The notes under the pieces were generated by a model that was not told the DNA's origin, did not search any database, and saw nothing but the letters and a program-made list of their open reading frames with translations. From the NCBI GenBank assembly GCA_035304345.1, contig DATGQE010000104.1, positions 1-64,000 on the forward strand: 64,000 bases of DNA, given 5' to 3'. Below, in pieces: positions 45,272-54,213 of this stretch. The DNA comes from IDS-8 sp035304345 (GTDB taxonomy: Bacteria > Pseudomonadota > Gammaproteobacteria > Steroidobacterales > Woeseiaceae). The number at the start of each line of letters is the position of its first letter. Position 1 is the stretch's first letter. A program made the translations under genes and the position numbers.

Positions 45272-46162
45272 TCAGCAGCGCTCGGGCCCGCCGTCGGCGC
45301 ACTCGCCGGTCTCGACCTCGATCGTCGAGTGGCGGATGCCGAACTCGTCCTTGAGCAGGTGCTTCATGCGGCGCACGATGTGCGTCGTGTCGCCGTGATC
45401 GCGCTCCAGCACCACGTGCATCGTCAGCATCACGTACTGCGGCGTGAGGCCCCAGACGTGGACGTGGTGAATGCCGCGGATCTGCGGCACTCCCGCGCGC
45501 AGGCTCGCCTGCATGTCCTCGACGTCCAGCCACTCGGGCGTGCCCTCGAGCAGGATGTGTGCGCTGCGTTTGACCAGCAGCCACCCGCTCCGGAGGATCA
45601 GGGCCGCGACGACGACCGACAGCAGCGGGTCGATGGGCATCCAGCCGGTCGCGAGGATCACCACCGCGGCGACGATCGCGGCCACGGAGCCCAGCAGGTC
45701 GCCGAGCACGTGCAGCGCCGCACCGCGGATGTTGAGGTTCTCCCGGTCTCCGCCGTGCAGGATCCCGAACACCACGACGTTCACGAGCAGCCCGGCGACC
45801 GCGATCGTGAGCATCACGTCGGCCTGGACCGCCGGCGGGTTCATGAAGCGGGTCAGCGCCTCGAACAAGATCCAGCCGACGATCACGAGCAGCGTCAGCC
45901 CGTTGACGAACGCGGCCAAGATCTGGAAGCGATGGTAACCGAAGCTGCGTTTCGCGTCGGCGGGACGCGCGGACACGTGGAACGCGACGGCCGCAAGCGT
46001 GAGCGCCATCGTGTCCGTGAGCATGTGCCCCGCGTCCGCGAGCAGCGCGAGCGAGCCGGACAGCAGGCCGCCCACGACCTCGACGACCATGAACGTCGCC
46101 GTGAGCACCAGTGCGACCTGTACGCGGCGGCGGTTGTCGGCGTCGGAATGGCTTTCGCTCAT
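45272..46162 (-). CDS. Cation diffusion facilitator (CzcD/ZitB type)
   Basis: This 296-residue efflux protein has six predicted helices. The zinc site His46-x3-Asp50 lies in ADAGHMLTDTMAL and His151-x3-Asp155 in LHVLGDLLGS, giving the HD-HD set of Zn/Cd/Co exporters. The cytoplasmic C-terminal domain holds HHVHVWGLTPQYVMLTMHVV. The protein begins SESHSD and should exchange divalent metal for protons at the inner membrane. The ATG at 46162 was chosen over 46171 and 46189 because AGGATGAG lies at a good distance. The gene converges with hpt. Confidence 0.92.
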   Translation of the reverse strand: MSESHSDADNRRRVQVALVLTATFMVVEVVGGLLSGSLALLADAGHMLTDTMALTLAAVAFHVSARPADAKRSFGYHRFQILAAFVNGLTLLVIVGWILFEALTRFMNPPAVQADVMLTIAVAGLLVNVVVFGILHGGDRENLNIRGAALHVLGDLLGSVAAIVAAVVILATGWMPIDPLLSVVVAALILRSGWLLVKRSAHILLEGTPEWLDVEDMQASLRAGVPQIRGIHHVHVWGLTPQYVMLTMHVVLERDHGDTTHIVRRMKHLLKDEFGIRHSTIEVETGECADGGPERC

Positions 46163-46223
46163 GCTGCTCATCCTAGGCCGTCTGAGCACCCGCGTTCAAA
46201 CCCTCCCGGCCACGCGGTTGCGC

Positions 46224-47621
46224 TCAGGAAATCGGCGCGCGCTCCTGGCGACTGAGACGGTACAGCAGGATGGCGGTACGCTTCGCGGCCAGCGCCAGCG
46301 AATCGACCTCGAGGCGCTCGTGCGGCGAGTGCGAGCCCTCCCCGGCGGGCCCGAGGCCCGCGAGCGCATCGGTGTACGGGGCCACGAACGAGATGTCCGC
46401 CGCGCCGCGCTTCGACGGATCGAGCAGCGGCATCGGGCCGCGGCCGAGCGCCTCGTTGATCCCGGACAGGGCCGCCGCGAGGCGCCGGTTTCCCTCGGTC
46501 GGCGCCATCGGCGGATAGCCGTCCTCGAACACGATCGTCGCGTCCGTGTGCGGCAGGTGCCGTGCCACCACGCGGCGCATCGCCTCCCGGGCCCGCTCGA
46601 GCTGCTCCTGCGAGATGGTGCGGATTCCGCCGTGCACGACCACCTTCCGCGGGACGACGTTGGTCTTGCCGTACGCGCTGCCGCGGTTCTGCTCGTAGTC
46701 GTATTCGACGTCGGTGCCGCCCACTATCGCGCCCGCATTGAACGTCAGGTACTCCTCGCCGCGCACTTCGTCGTAGAAGCCCGCGAGAATGCGCGCGGCC
46801 TCGAAGATCGCGCCGGCGCCCACCTCCTCGCTGAACACCCGCGAGGAATGCGCCTGCCGTCCGGAGACCTCGAGCCGCCAGTCGCTGGAGCTGCGCCGGG
46901 CCACGGTGGCGTAATCGACGCCGTCCTCGTGCGCCGCGCCCTCGAACCCGAGCGCGACGTCCGCCCATTTGCCGAGCTCCACCAGCGGGGCGCGCGTGAC
47001 GGCAAGGGGCTCACCAGGTTTCTCCTCGTCGCCCGTGTAAATCACAGCCAGCGACAGCCCGTCCAGCACGCCTGCTTCGCGCAGGGCACGGAGCGCGTGC
47101 ACGATCACGACGTTACCGCCCTTCATGTCGACGACGCCGGCGCCGGTCGCGACGTTGCCCGTGCGGGCGAACGGCGCGCCATCCTCGAACACGGTGTCGA
47201 GGTGGCCGATCAGCAAAAACTTCGGGCCGCGATCGCCGTCGCGGCGCCCCACGAGGTGCCCGGCACGCTGCATCGCGGGCGGCAGCTCGATCCACTCCGT
47301 GGCGAACCCGAGGGCGTCGAGCTCGCGGCGCATGACGGCGCCGACCGCCGTGACCCCCTCGAGATTCAGGGTGCCGCTCTGGATGTCGACGGTCTCCTCG
47401 AGCAACGCGACCGCGTCCTCGAGGCGTGCGTCGATCCACTCGACCATGCGGCTCTCGGTGTCGTCGAGTCCCTGCGCGGCGGCGAGGAGGGGCAGCGCGA
47501 GCAAAGTGGCCAGGCAGGCCGCAACACCCCACGGACAGGACCGGCGCGGCGAGTCGCGCGCGACGTGCGCTCCCGCCGTGATACCGCATGCATCCGTACC
47601 TGTGCGCATCCTCATCGTCAT
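46224..47621 (-). CDS. Exported M20 metallopeptidase (glutamate carboxypeptidase-like)
   Basis: This 465-residue Zn-peptidase has a long basic N-region, a hydrophobic signal (GVAACLATLLALPLLAAAQG) and the M20 core. GHLDTVFEDGAPF carries the first ligand, GAGVVDMKGG the bridging Asp, TGDEEKPGE the catalytic Glu pair and GRQAHSS the dimerisation-domain histidine. It resembles carboxypeptidase G2-type enzymes that release C-terminal glutamate or similar residues in the periplasm. Its ATG lies a few bases after the stop of the symporter, so peptide cleavage and solute uptake are probably coupled. The basic N-region includes a REP-like segment (47551-47574) encoding HVARDS. Confidence 0.88.
   Translation of the reverse strand: MTMRMRTGTDACGITAGAHVARDSPRRSCPWGVAACLATLLALPLLAAAQGLDDTESRMVEWIDARLEDAVALLEETVDIQSGTLNLEGVTAVGAVMRRELDALGFATEWIELPPAMQRAGHLVGRRDGDRGPKFLLIGHLDTVFEDGAPFARTGNVATGAGVVDMKGGNVVIVHALRALREAGVLDGLSLAVIYTGDEEKPGEPLAVTRAPLVELGKWADVALGFEGAAHEDGVDYATVARRSSSDWRLEVSGRQAHSSRVFSEEVGAGAIFEAARILAGFYDEVRGEEYLTFNAGAIVGGTDVEYDYEQNRGSAYGKTNVVPRKVVVHGGIRTISQEQLERAREAMRRVVARHLPHTDATIVFEDGYPPMAPTEGNRRLAAALSGINEALGRGPMPLLDPSKRGAADISFVAPYTDALAGLGPAGEGSHSPHERLEVDSLALAAKRTAILLYRLSRQERAPIS
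47551..47574 (-). repeat. REP-like palindrome inside the M20 peptidase signal region
   Basis: The minus strand begins GGGAGCGCACGTCGC and ends GCGCGACTC. It is in frame and encodes part of the peptidase N-region (AHVARDS). It differs at three positions from the REP-like copy at 57711-57734. Confidence 0.55.
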
Positions 47622-47625
47622 GCCG

Positions 47626-49395
47626 TCAATGTCCCTCCATCGCCCGCGGCACCCGGATCCGCTCCACCAGCGCCTGCACCCGCTCCGGCGGCGGTGCCGT
47701 GAACCGCGCCACGGTGAGCGCCACCACCACGTTCAGCACCATGCCGACGACCCCGATCCCTTCGGGCGAGATCCCGAACAGCCACTCGGACGGCACGTTC
47801 TCGCCCCACGGCGCACCGGCCCACTTCAGGAACAGGCCCTTGAACCACTCGATGTAGCCGTAGGTGAACAGGAGGCCCGTCAGCATTCCCGCGATCGCTC
47901 CCTGCTTGTTCATGCCCTTCATGAAGATGCCGAGCAGGATGACCGGGAACAACGACGCCGCGGCGAGGCCGAACGCGAACGCGACGACCTGCGCCACCCA
48001 GCCCGGCGGATCGAAACCGAGATAGCCTGCAATCAATACGGCGCAGGTTGCCGCGATGCGGCCGACGACGAGCTCGCGCTTCTCCGAGATGCCGGGCACG
48101 AACACACCCTTGACGATGTCGTGCGAAATGGCGGCGGAAATGACGAGCAGGAGCCCGGCGGCCGTGGACAGCGCCGCCGCGATGCCGCCGGCGGCGACCA
48201 GCGCGACGACCCAGTTCGGCAACCGCGCGATCTCGGGGTTGGCGAGCACCATGATGTCGTTGTCGACCGCCAGCTCGTTGCCGCGCCACCCGTAGCTTTC
48301 CGCGACCGGGAGAAACCCGGGGTCCGAATCGTCGTAGTACTGGATCCGCCCGTCACCGTTCCTGTCCTGGATGGCGACGAGCCCCGTCGATTCCCAGCGC
48401 CGGATCCAGTTCGGGCGCTCCTCGATCGCGAGGTTGCCGTCGGCCGCGCCGATCTCGCCGGGCTGCACGGTCGCGATCAGGTTGTAGCGCGCCATGGCGC
48501 CGACCGCCGGTGCCGTCGTGTACAGGATCGCGATGAAAAGCAGCGCCCAGCCCGCCGAAACACGCGCGTCGCGCACCTTCGGCACGGTGAAGAAGCGCAC
48601 GATTACGTGCGGCAGACCCGCCGTGCCGACCATGAGCGCCAGCGTGATGCAGAAGACGTCGATCGTGCTCTTGGTGCCGGTCGTGTAGCGGTCGAAGCCG
48701 AGCGCCACCACCGTCTCGTCCAGCTTCGCGAGCAAGCTCGTCCCCGCGCCCGGGAGATCCCCGCCGAAAGCGAGCTGCGGGACCGGGTTGCCGGTGAGCT
48801 GGAAGGCGATGAACGCGGCAGGGACGGTGTAGGCGAAGATGAGCACGCAGTACTGCGCGACCTGCGTATACGTGATGCCCTTCATGCCGCCGAGCACCGC
48901 GTACACGAGCACGACGCCCATGCCGACCACGAGGCCCATCGTGACGTCGATCTCGAGGAAACGCGAGAACACGATGCCGACGCCGCGCATCTGGCCGGCG
49001 ACGTAGGTGAAGGAGATGAAGATGAGGCAGATCACCGCCACGACGCGCGCCGTCTGCGAGTAATAGCGCTCGCCGATGAACTCCGGGACGGTGAACTTGC
49101 CGAACTTCCGCAGGTACGGTGCGAGGAACAGCGCGAGCAGCACGTAGCCGCCGGTCCAGCCCATCAGGTACACGGAGCCGTCGTAGCCCATGAACGCGAT
49201 CAGCCCGGCCATCGAGAGGAACGACGCGGCGCTCATCCAGTCTGCCGCGGTGGCCATGCCGTTCGACACCGGGGAGACCGCCTTGCCCGCGATGTAGAAA
49301 TCGCCGGTGCTGCGGGCGCGCGACCAGACCGCGATGCCGATGTACAGCAGGAACGTCGACCCGACGACGAGGTAGGTGAGCGTCTTGAGATCCAT
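47626..49395 (-). CDS. VC_2705-type sodium:solute symporter with EF-hand-like insertion
   Basis: This 589-residue SSS transporter has ARSTGDFYIAGKAVSPVSNGMATAADWMSAASF at the N-terminus, which is typical of the cation/acetate-symporter branch. The small DUF4212 subunit gene precedes it by 7 bases, which fits the known two-gene unit. A hydrophilic loop at about 315-375 contains DRNGDGRIQYYD (344-355), a canonical 12-residue EF-hand-type calcium loop. The solute could be acetate, lactate or an amino acid; the coupled M20 peptidase just downstream hints at an amino acid. That last point is inference. Confidence 0.9.
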   Translation of the reverse strand: MDLKTLTYLVVGSTFLLYIGIAVWSRARSTGDFYIAGKAVSPVSNGMATAADWMSAASFLSMAGLIAFMGYDGSVYLMGWTGGYVLLALFLAPYLRKFGKFTVPEFIGERYYSQTARVVAVICLIFISFTYVAGQMRGVGIVFSRFLEIDVTMGLVVGMGVVLVYAVLGGMKGITYTQVAQYCVLIFAYTVPAAFIAFQLTGNPVPQLAFGGDLPGAGTSLLAKLDETVVALGFDRYTTGTKSTIDVFCITLALMVGTAGLPHVIVRFFTVPKVRDARVSAGWALLFIAILYTTAPAVGAMARYNLIATVQPGEIGAADGNLAIEERPNWIRRWESTGLVAIQDRNGDGRIQYYDDSDPGFLPVAESYGWRGNELAVDNDIMVLANPEIARLPNWVVALVAAGGIAAALSTAAGLLLVISAAISHDIVKGVFVPGISEKRELVVGRIAATCAVLIAGYLGFDPPGWVAQVVAFAFGLAAASLFPVILLGIFMKGMNKQGAIAGMLTGLLFTYGYIEWFKGLFLKWAGAPWGENVPSEWLFGISPEGIGVVGMVLNVVVALTVARFTAPPPERVQALVERIRVPRAMEGH

Positions 49396-49402
49396 CGACG
49401 GC

Positions 49403-49660
49403 TCAGTCTTCGTGCACGTCGTGCTTGCGGTCGAGGCGATTCATGCGCCAGGCATAGAAAAAGATCAGCAGGACGAACACGTAGATCGAGCCCTGCTGCG
49501 CGAACCAGAAGCCGAGCTTGAAACCGCCGAGCCGGACGCGATTCAGCTCATCGACCAGCAGGATGCCGAAGCCGTACGAGCAGACGAACCACGCCACCAG
49601 GCAGGCCGCGACGAGTCTCAGGTTGGCCTTCCAGTAGGCGTCGCGCTGTTCGGGGCTCAT
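49403..49660 (-). CDS. DUF4212 symporter small subunit
   Basis: This 85-residue protein with two membrane helices (LRLVAACLVAWFVCSYGFGIL and GSIYVFVLLIFFYAWRMNRLD) matches the DUF4212 'solute:sodium symporter small subunit' family. The WKANLRL start and the FWFAQQGSIYVF segment are typical. It precedes the large SSS subunit by 7 bases and should be part of the same inner-membrane complex. The ATG at 49660 has a plausible upstream purine stretch. Confidence 0.93.
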   Translation of the reverse strand: MSPEQRDAYWKANLRLVAACLVAWFVCSYGFGILLVDELNRVRLGGFKLGFWFAQQGSIYVFVLLIFFYAWRMNRLDRKHDVHED

Positions 49661-49743
49661 GCGGGATCCCGCGTCGTTGTTCTCGTAGTTGGCCGCTCAA
49701 TCTACCAGAGCGCGAATCGGCCCGCGACGCGAAGCGCACACAC

Positions 49744-49769
49744 AAAAAAGCGGCTCCCGAAGGAGCCGC
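49744..49769 (-). terminator. Intrinsic terminator, leftward
   Basis: GCGGCTCC (49750-49757) and GGAGCCGC (49762-49769) form a perfect 8-bp stem with a 4-base loop. Reading leftward it is followed by six T residues (49749-49744). No protein gene lies immediately upstream of it on the minus strand, so it probably ends the candidate small RNA. Confidence 0.85.
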
Positions 49770-49890
49770 CATCCACCATCGTCAGTACATGAGTCTTGGC
49801 TTGTATCCCCCGCCAAGTCGTGCCTGAAGGCGTCGTCGAAACCGCCGGCGAAGCCTCGACAACGTCCTAGCTGTTGTTCAAAGGCTACGG
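49744..49890 (-). ncRNA. Candidate small RNA with GGA hairpin loops and an intrinsic terminator
   Basis: The 49661-50155 spacer has no protein gene. On the minus strand there is a run of hairpins. ACAAC/GTTGT (49859-49877) has AGGA in its loop, GTCGA/TCGAC (49835-49860) follows, and CTTGGC/GCCAAG (49795-49817) has GGGGGATA in its loop. The run ends in a strong terminator (49744-49769). GGA in hairpin loops is the pattern bound by CsrA/RsmA. A TTGACA lies at 49926-49931 and TAACAT at 49892-49897, but their spacing (28) is wrong for one promoter. No known RNA family was recognised. Confidence 0.4.
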
Positions 49891-50155
49891 GATGTTAAGC
49901 TGACGTTCGCAGAAAGACCGCCCCTTGTCAATCCCTTAGGCGAATGCGCGCCACGGCACCGGATGCGCCCCGGAGTTTGTTGCGCCACCGCCACGACCGG
50001 AACGCGGTACTGGTGCAAATCAACCACTTAACGGCCCGCGCTCGCGGACGCCGCCGTCCGGTTCCGGGACGTGTTGTTCATCGGCGCCCAGATAGGCTAA
50101 GAAAGCCGGAACCGGCGCACCGCCGCACCGTGCCTTCGAAAACGGGAGCCCTACG

Positions 50156-52231
50156 ATGCGCAGATTTCTCCTTCCCGCCGCGCTCGTCCTCGCCGCCTCC
50201 GCCGCGGCCTTCTCCCTGCTCATCGTGCGCCACGACGGGTCCCGCGTGCTGGCGAACGTGCCGCGCATGAGCGCGGAAGAAGCGCTGTCGCACCGCGAGG
50301 AACGCTACCGCGCGATCGATTCCATCGAGCGCATTCTCGCGCTGCCGACCCGCTTCGCACGCATGGAAGCGCTGTACGCGCTCGCCGGCCGTTCCGGTTC
50401 CCCGGAGGTGCAGGACCTGATCTTCCAGGCGGACGCGGTCGCCGACGCCGCCGAGCGCCGCGACTTCCTGCTCGTGCTGTTCGCGCGCCTGACGGAGCTC
50501 GATCCGCCCTCGGCGCTCGCGCTCTCCCGCACGCCTCGTTTCGCCGCCGACCCGGCGCTGGAACGGGAAACCTGGCAGCGCTGGGCCGAGCTCGACTTCG
50601 AGGCCGCGCTGGATCACGCCGCCCGGCAGGACGGGGTGAGCCGCGATCGCGCCGCGCAGGCGCTGTACGCGGCAACGGATGAGCGCGGCGCGAGCGGGCA
50701 AATTGCCGAACGGCTGGACCGGCAGCCGGACAGCGGCGTGCACGCGGCGCGGCTCGACGACCTGGCGCATGCGGATCCCGCATCGGCGGTCGCGTACGTG
50801 CAGGCGCTCGAATCGCCGCTCCAGCGGCGGCAGGCAGCCGCACACCTCGGGCGCCTGCTCGGCCGCCGGGGCATCGACGCCGCGTTACGCTGGTCGCCGC
50901 GTTTCGGCGACGCGGGCCTGGCTCGGGCGTTCGAGGAGGCGGCGGCACAGTCGGCGGCGGAAGTCGATCCCGACGGCACGCTGCGGCAACTCCTGGCGGA
51001 GAGCACCGATGCCGCCGGCCTCGCCCGGCTGGCCGGCGCGTTCCGCGCAGTGGCCGAGACCAGCGCGGACCAGGCGCTCGCCTGGTTCGAGCTTTTGCCC
51101 GATGCACGGCAGCGCGATCACGTCGGCCGCGCGATCGCCGCGCAGCTCGCGCGATCCGACCCGCTACGGGCATTGGCCTGGGCCCGGGATCACGACGACA
51201 GCCGCCAGCGCGCGCTCTACAATGCCGTGATCGGCTCCGTGGCGGAAAGCGATCCCGACCTTGCCATGGCGGCCGCAAACGAGCTTCCGGACCGCGGGCA
51301 TCGGCTGTCCGCGCTGATGACGGTCACGGGCACGGTGTCCGAGAGCGATCCCGCACGCGCGATCGTCCTGCTCGAGGCGCTGGGCGAGCCCGACGTGCTG
51401 CGCATGATGGCTTACCGGGTGTTCGACAGCTGGGCCCGCTCCGACCCGGACGCGGCACTGGCCTGGATCCAGTCATCGGATCTCGCGGGCCAGCGCCACC
51501 TCCTGCTGACGGCGGCGCATGCCATCGCGTCCAACGACGTCGATGCGGCGATCCGGATGTTGCCGAGGCTCGACGAGGAGACCGCTCGCGAGTTGCGCCC
51601 GCAGATCGCCGCGAACCTGGCTCTGCAACGCTCGCTCGCGGATGCCGAGAGCTTCATCGCCCGCTACGAGGGCACGCCCGAATACCCGATGCTCGTCGGC
51701 GGGATGGTGCAAGGCCTCGCCGCCACCGATCCCGCGGCCGCCGTCACGCTGCTGGATCGGATATCCAGTGCCACGCACCGGGAGTTGCTCTCCAGCATGG
51801 TGTTCACGCACTACGCCCGCCGGTCCCCGCGGGAAGCGGCAGATGCAGCCGCGGCACTGGGGGACGAAGGCGCCCGCGTGAGCGCGATGCGCCACGTCCT
51901 GCAGGCGTGGGCGCAATCCGATGCCGCGGGCGCCGAGCAATGGGTCGGGAACCTGTCGCCGGGCATCGAACGCGACAACGCGATCGCGACCATGAGCGCG
52001 CATTGGTCGGAGCTGACGTCCTCGCGGCGCGGGATGCTGGAAAGCATCGAGGACCCGATGGCGCGCCGGACCGCGATGCATGGCGTCCTGTTCGCGATCG
52101 CGCGGCAGGACCGGGAGCGCGCGAAACGGGTCCTGTCGGGCTTCGACCTGCCGCAGGAGGAGAAACGGCACCTGGCGGAAACCCTGGAGAACATCCCGGA
52201 GTTTCCGGGGGTTTTCCTGCGGGCCCATTGA
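50156..52231 (+). CDS. Exported helical-repeat protein (DPxxALAW-type repeats), function unknown
   Basis: This 691-residue protein has an N-terminal signal or anchor (LLPAALVLAASAAAFSLLIV). The rest is built from about ten or more repeats of some 30-35 residues with the core ASDPxxALAWxxxLxDxxxR. Examples are SDPLRALAWARDHDDSRQRA, SDPDLAMAAANELPDRGHR and SDPDAALAWIQSSDLAGQR. The pattern predicts stacked alpha-helix pairs like TPR or HEAT solenoids and is familiar from uncharacterised exported proteins of Verrucomicrobia and Planctomycetes. It should be a periplasmic scaffold. It has its own spacer upstream and the SLC13 transporter 114 bases downstream. Confidence 0.75.
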   Translation: MRRFLLPAALVLAASAAAFSLLIVRHDGSRVLANVPRMSAEEALSHREERYRAIDSIERILALPTRFARMEALYALAGRSGSPEVQDLIFQADAVADAAERRDFLLVLFARLTELDPPSALALSRTPRFAADPALERETWQRWAELDFEAALDHAARQDGVSRDRAAQALYAATDERGASGQIAERLDRQPDSGVHAARLDDLAHADPASAVAYVQALESPLQRRQAAAHLGRLLGRRGIDAALRWSPRFGDAGLARAFEEAAAQSAAEVDPDGTLRQLLAESTDAAGLARLAGAFRAVAETSADQALAWFELLPDARQRDHVGRAIAAQLARSDPLRALAWARDHDDSRQRALYNAVIGSVAESDPDLAMAAANELPDRGHRLSALMTVTGTVSESDPARAIVLLEALGEPDVLRMMAYRVFDSWARSDPDAALAWIQSSDLAGQRHLLLTAAHAIASNDVDAAIRMLPRLDEETARELRPQIAANLALQRSLADAESFIARYEGTPEYPMLVGGMVQGLAATDPAAAVTLLDRISSATHRELLSSMVFTHYARRSPREAADAAAALGDEGARVSAMRHVLQAWAQSDAAGAEQWVGNLSPGIERDNAIATMSAHWSELTSSRRGMLESIEDPMARRTAMHGVLFAIARQDRERAKRVLSGFDLPQEEKRHLAETLENIPEFPGVFLRAH

Positions 52232-52345
52232 GCGTACTTTCCGGCGCGCTCCCCGCCCGAGCCGGGTTTTCCCGGCATTCTTGTTGGCCGCCGGCGGGCC
52301 AGCCACTACCATGTCTCGTCCCCTGAACCGGGAAACAACGACGGG

Positions 52346-54136
52346 ATGGAACCCCAGCAGATCGTTTTCCTGATCATCGTCGGCGCGGCCCTGGTGCTGC
52401 TCGTGTCGGAATGGATCCGGCTCGACCTGACCGGCGTTTTCATCATCGTGGCCCTTTCGACGACCGGGCTCTTGACGCCGCAGCAGGCGCTGTCCGGTTT
52501 CTCCAGCGAGCCGGCGATCCTGGTCGCCTCGATGTTCGTCCTCTCGGGCGGCCTGAGCCACACGGGCCTCACGGAGCAGCTCGGCAACCTGATCGGCAGG
52601 CTTTCCGGTGACAACGTCACCCGTGCCGTGCTCGTGATCATGCCGTCCGTGGCCGTGATGGCGGCCTTCAGCCATCACCTGATGATCACCGCGATGATGA
52701 TGCCGGTGGTGCTCAACCTGAATCGCACGCGCAACCTGCCGGCCTCGCACCTCCTGATGCCGATGGCGTTCGCAGCGTCCCTCGGCACCACCATGACGGT
52801 GATCGCCGCACCGGCCTTCCTCGTCGCGCGCGACCTGCTGGAGCGCGGAGGAGGCCACGACATCGGCATCTTCGAGATCACGCCGCTCGGCATCGTGCTG
52901 ACGGCGATCGGCACGCTGTTCATCGTGCTGTTCGGACGCTGGCTGCTGCCGACGCACGAAGGGGCGACCGCGGAGGAGGACCGGTTCCGCCTCGAGCGCT
53001 ACTACACGGAGATGGTGGTCCTCGAGAACTCTCCGCATGCCGGCAAGACGATGCAGGACTTCCGCGACGAGCACGAAGGCCGCTTCCAGGTCGTGGACTG
53101 GCTGCGCAACGGCCAGTCGCGCGGGCGGCCCTGGCGGCGCAAGCAGATCGCGCCCGGCGACCTGCTCCTGGTGCGGGCGAGCCCCGACGAGCTCGCGCGC
53201 CTCGAGAAGCAGCAGGGGCTCGCGTTGCGCGCCGTCGTGCAGTACGGCGAATCGATCCCCGAGGAGAAGCGCAAGGACCTGCACGGCAGCGAGCGCCTGG
53301 TGCAGGCGCTCGTCGGGCCGGATTCGGAGCTCGTCGGGCGCACCATCGGGAGCATCGATTTCCTGTCGCGTTACGGCGTGGTCGTCGTCGGCCTGTGGCG
53401 GAAACGGGGCTTCATGCGCAAGGAGCTCTCGAAAGTGCAGCTCAAGGGCGGCGACCTGCTCGTCCTCTGGGGCGACCAGAAGGCGCTCGATCGCCTGCGC
53501 GACAACCCGTCGTTCCTGCTGCTCCTGCCGTTCTCGGCGCGCGACACTAAGCTCGGGCGGGGCTGGCTCGCCGGCTCGATCATGGCGGTCACCGTGGCCG
53601 TTGCCGCCCTCGAGGTGCTGCCGGTCACGATGGCCTTCCTCACCGGAGCCGCGGCGATGGTCGCGTCCGGCTGCCTGACACCGCGGCAGGCCTACGAAGC
53701 GATCGATACGCGCATATTCGTGTTCATCGCGGGCGCCATTCCGCTCGGGCTCGCAATGGAGCAGACCGGCACCGCCACCCTCTTCGCCGGCTGGCTCGCC
53801 GATGCCGCCGGCACGTGGGAGACGACGTGGGTGCTGTTCGCGTTGTTCATGGCCGCGGCGCTGCTCACGCAGATACTCTCCGACACCGCGACGACGGTGC
53901 TGCTCGCGCCGATCGCCCTCGGCATGGCCGGCCTCCTCGACGTGTCCGCACCCGCGATGGTGTTCAGCGTCGCCATGGGTGCCGTCGTGGCCTTCCTCAC
54001 GCCCATCGGGCACCACGGCAACCTGCTCGTGTACGAGCCGGGGAACTACCGCTTCCTCGATTTCGTGCGCGTGGGCACGCCGCTGACGCTGCTGTTCGGG
54101 CTCACGGTCGCCTGGCTCGCGCCGATCATCTGGTAG
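52346..54136 (+). CDS. SLC13/DASS-family transporter with two TrkA-C domains
   Basis: This is a 596-residue inner-membrane protein. Helices at about 5-185 are followed by two RCK/TrkA-C regulatory domains (about 205-290 and 295-380, with GRTIGSIDFLSRYGVVVVGLWR) and the second helix set (about 390-596). SLC13 motifs include FSSEPAILVASMFVLSGGL and the C-terminal DTATTVLLAPIALG with PIGHHGNLLVY. Family members move sulfate, dicarboxylates or other anions with sodium, and this split architecture is common for bacterial sulfate/unknown anion carriers. The neighbouring sulfur-metabolism protein (54461-55477) makes a sulfur oxyanion a reasonable guess. Confidence 0.88.
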   Translation: MEPQQIVFLIIVGAALVLLVSEWIRLDLTGVFIIVALSTTGLLTPQQALSGFSSEPAILVASMFVLSGGLSHTGLTEQLGNLIGRLSGDNVTRAVLVIMPSVAVMAAFSHHLMITAMMMPVVLNLNRTRNLPASHLLMPMAFAASLGTTMTVIAAPAFLVARDLLERGGGHDIGIFEITPLGIVLTAIGTLFIVLFGRWLLPTHEGATAEEDRFRLERYYTEMVVLENSPHAGKTMQDFRDEHEGRFQVVDWLRNGQSRGRPWRRKQIAPGDLLLVRASPDELARLEKQQGLALRAVVQYGESIPEEKRKDLHGSERLVQALVGPDSELVGRTIGSIDFLSRYGVVVVGLWRKRGFMRKELSKVQLKGGDLLVLWGDQKALDRLRDNPSFLLLLPFSARDTKLGRGWLAGSIMAVTVAVAALEVLPVTMAFLTGAAAMVASGCLTPRQAYEAIDTRIFVFIAGAIPLGLAMEQTGTATLFAGWLADAAGTWETTWVLFALFMAAALLTQILSDTATTVLLAPIALGMAGLLDVSAPAMVFSVAMGAVVAFLTPIGHHGNLLVYEPGNYRFLDFVRVGTPLTLLFGLTVAWLAPIIW

Positions 54137-54157
54137 GCGGCGCGCATCGCGCGCAAC
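54134..54157 (+). repeat. GTAG-type REP-like sequence at the SLC13 stop codon
   Basis: Starting at the TAG stop (54134-54136) the sequence runs GGCGGCGCGCATCGCGCGCAACC-like, a GCGCGC/GCGCGC palindrome closing in AACC. It resembles the REP arms at 60136. Confidence 0.4.
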
Positions 54158-54213
54158 CGCCCCCTTGTCTTTGGCCACCGCATCGTTCATGCCCGCTGAT
54201 GATCGAAGCTTAA

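Noticed and set aside
49926..49931. TTGACA as the -35 box of the candidate small RNA
   Set aside because: No -10 hexamer lies 16-18 bases away; the nearest TAACAT is 28 bases away, so no promoter feature was called.
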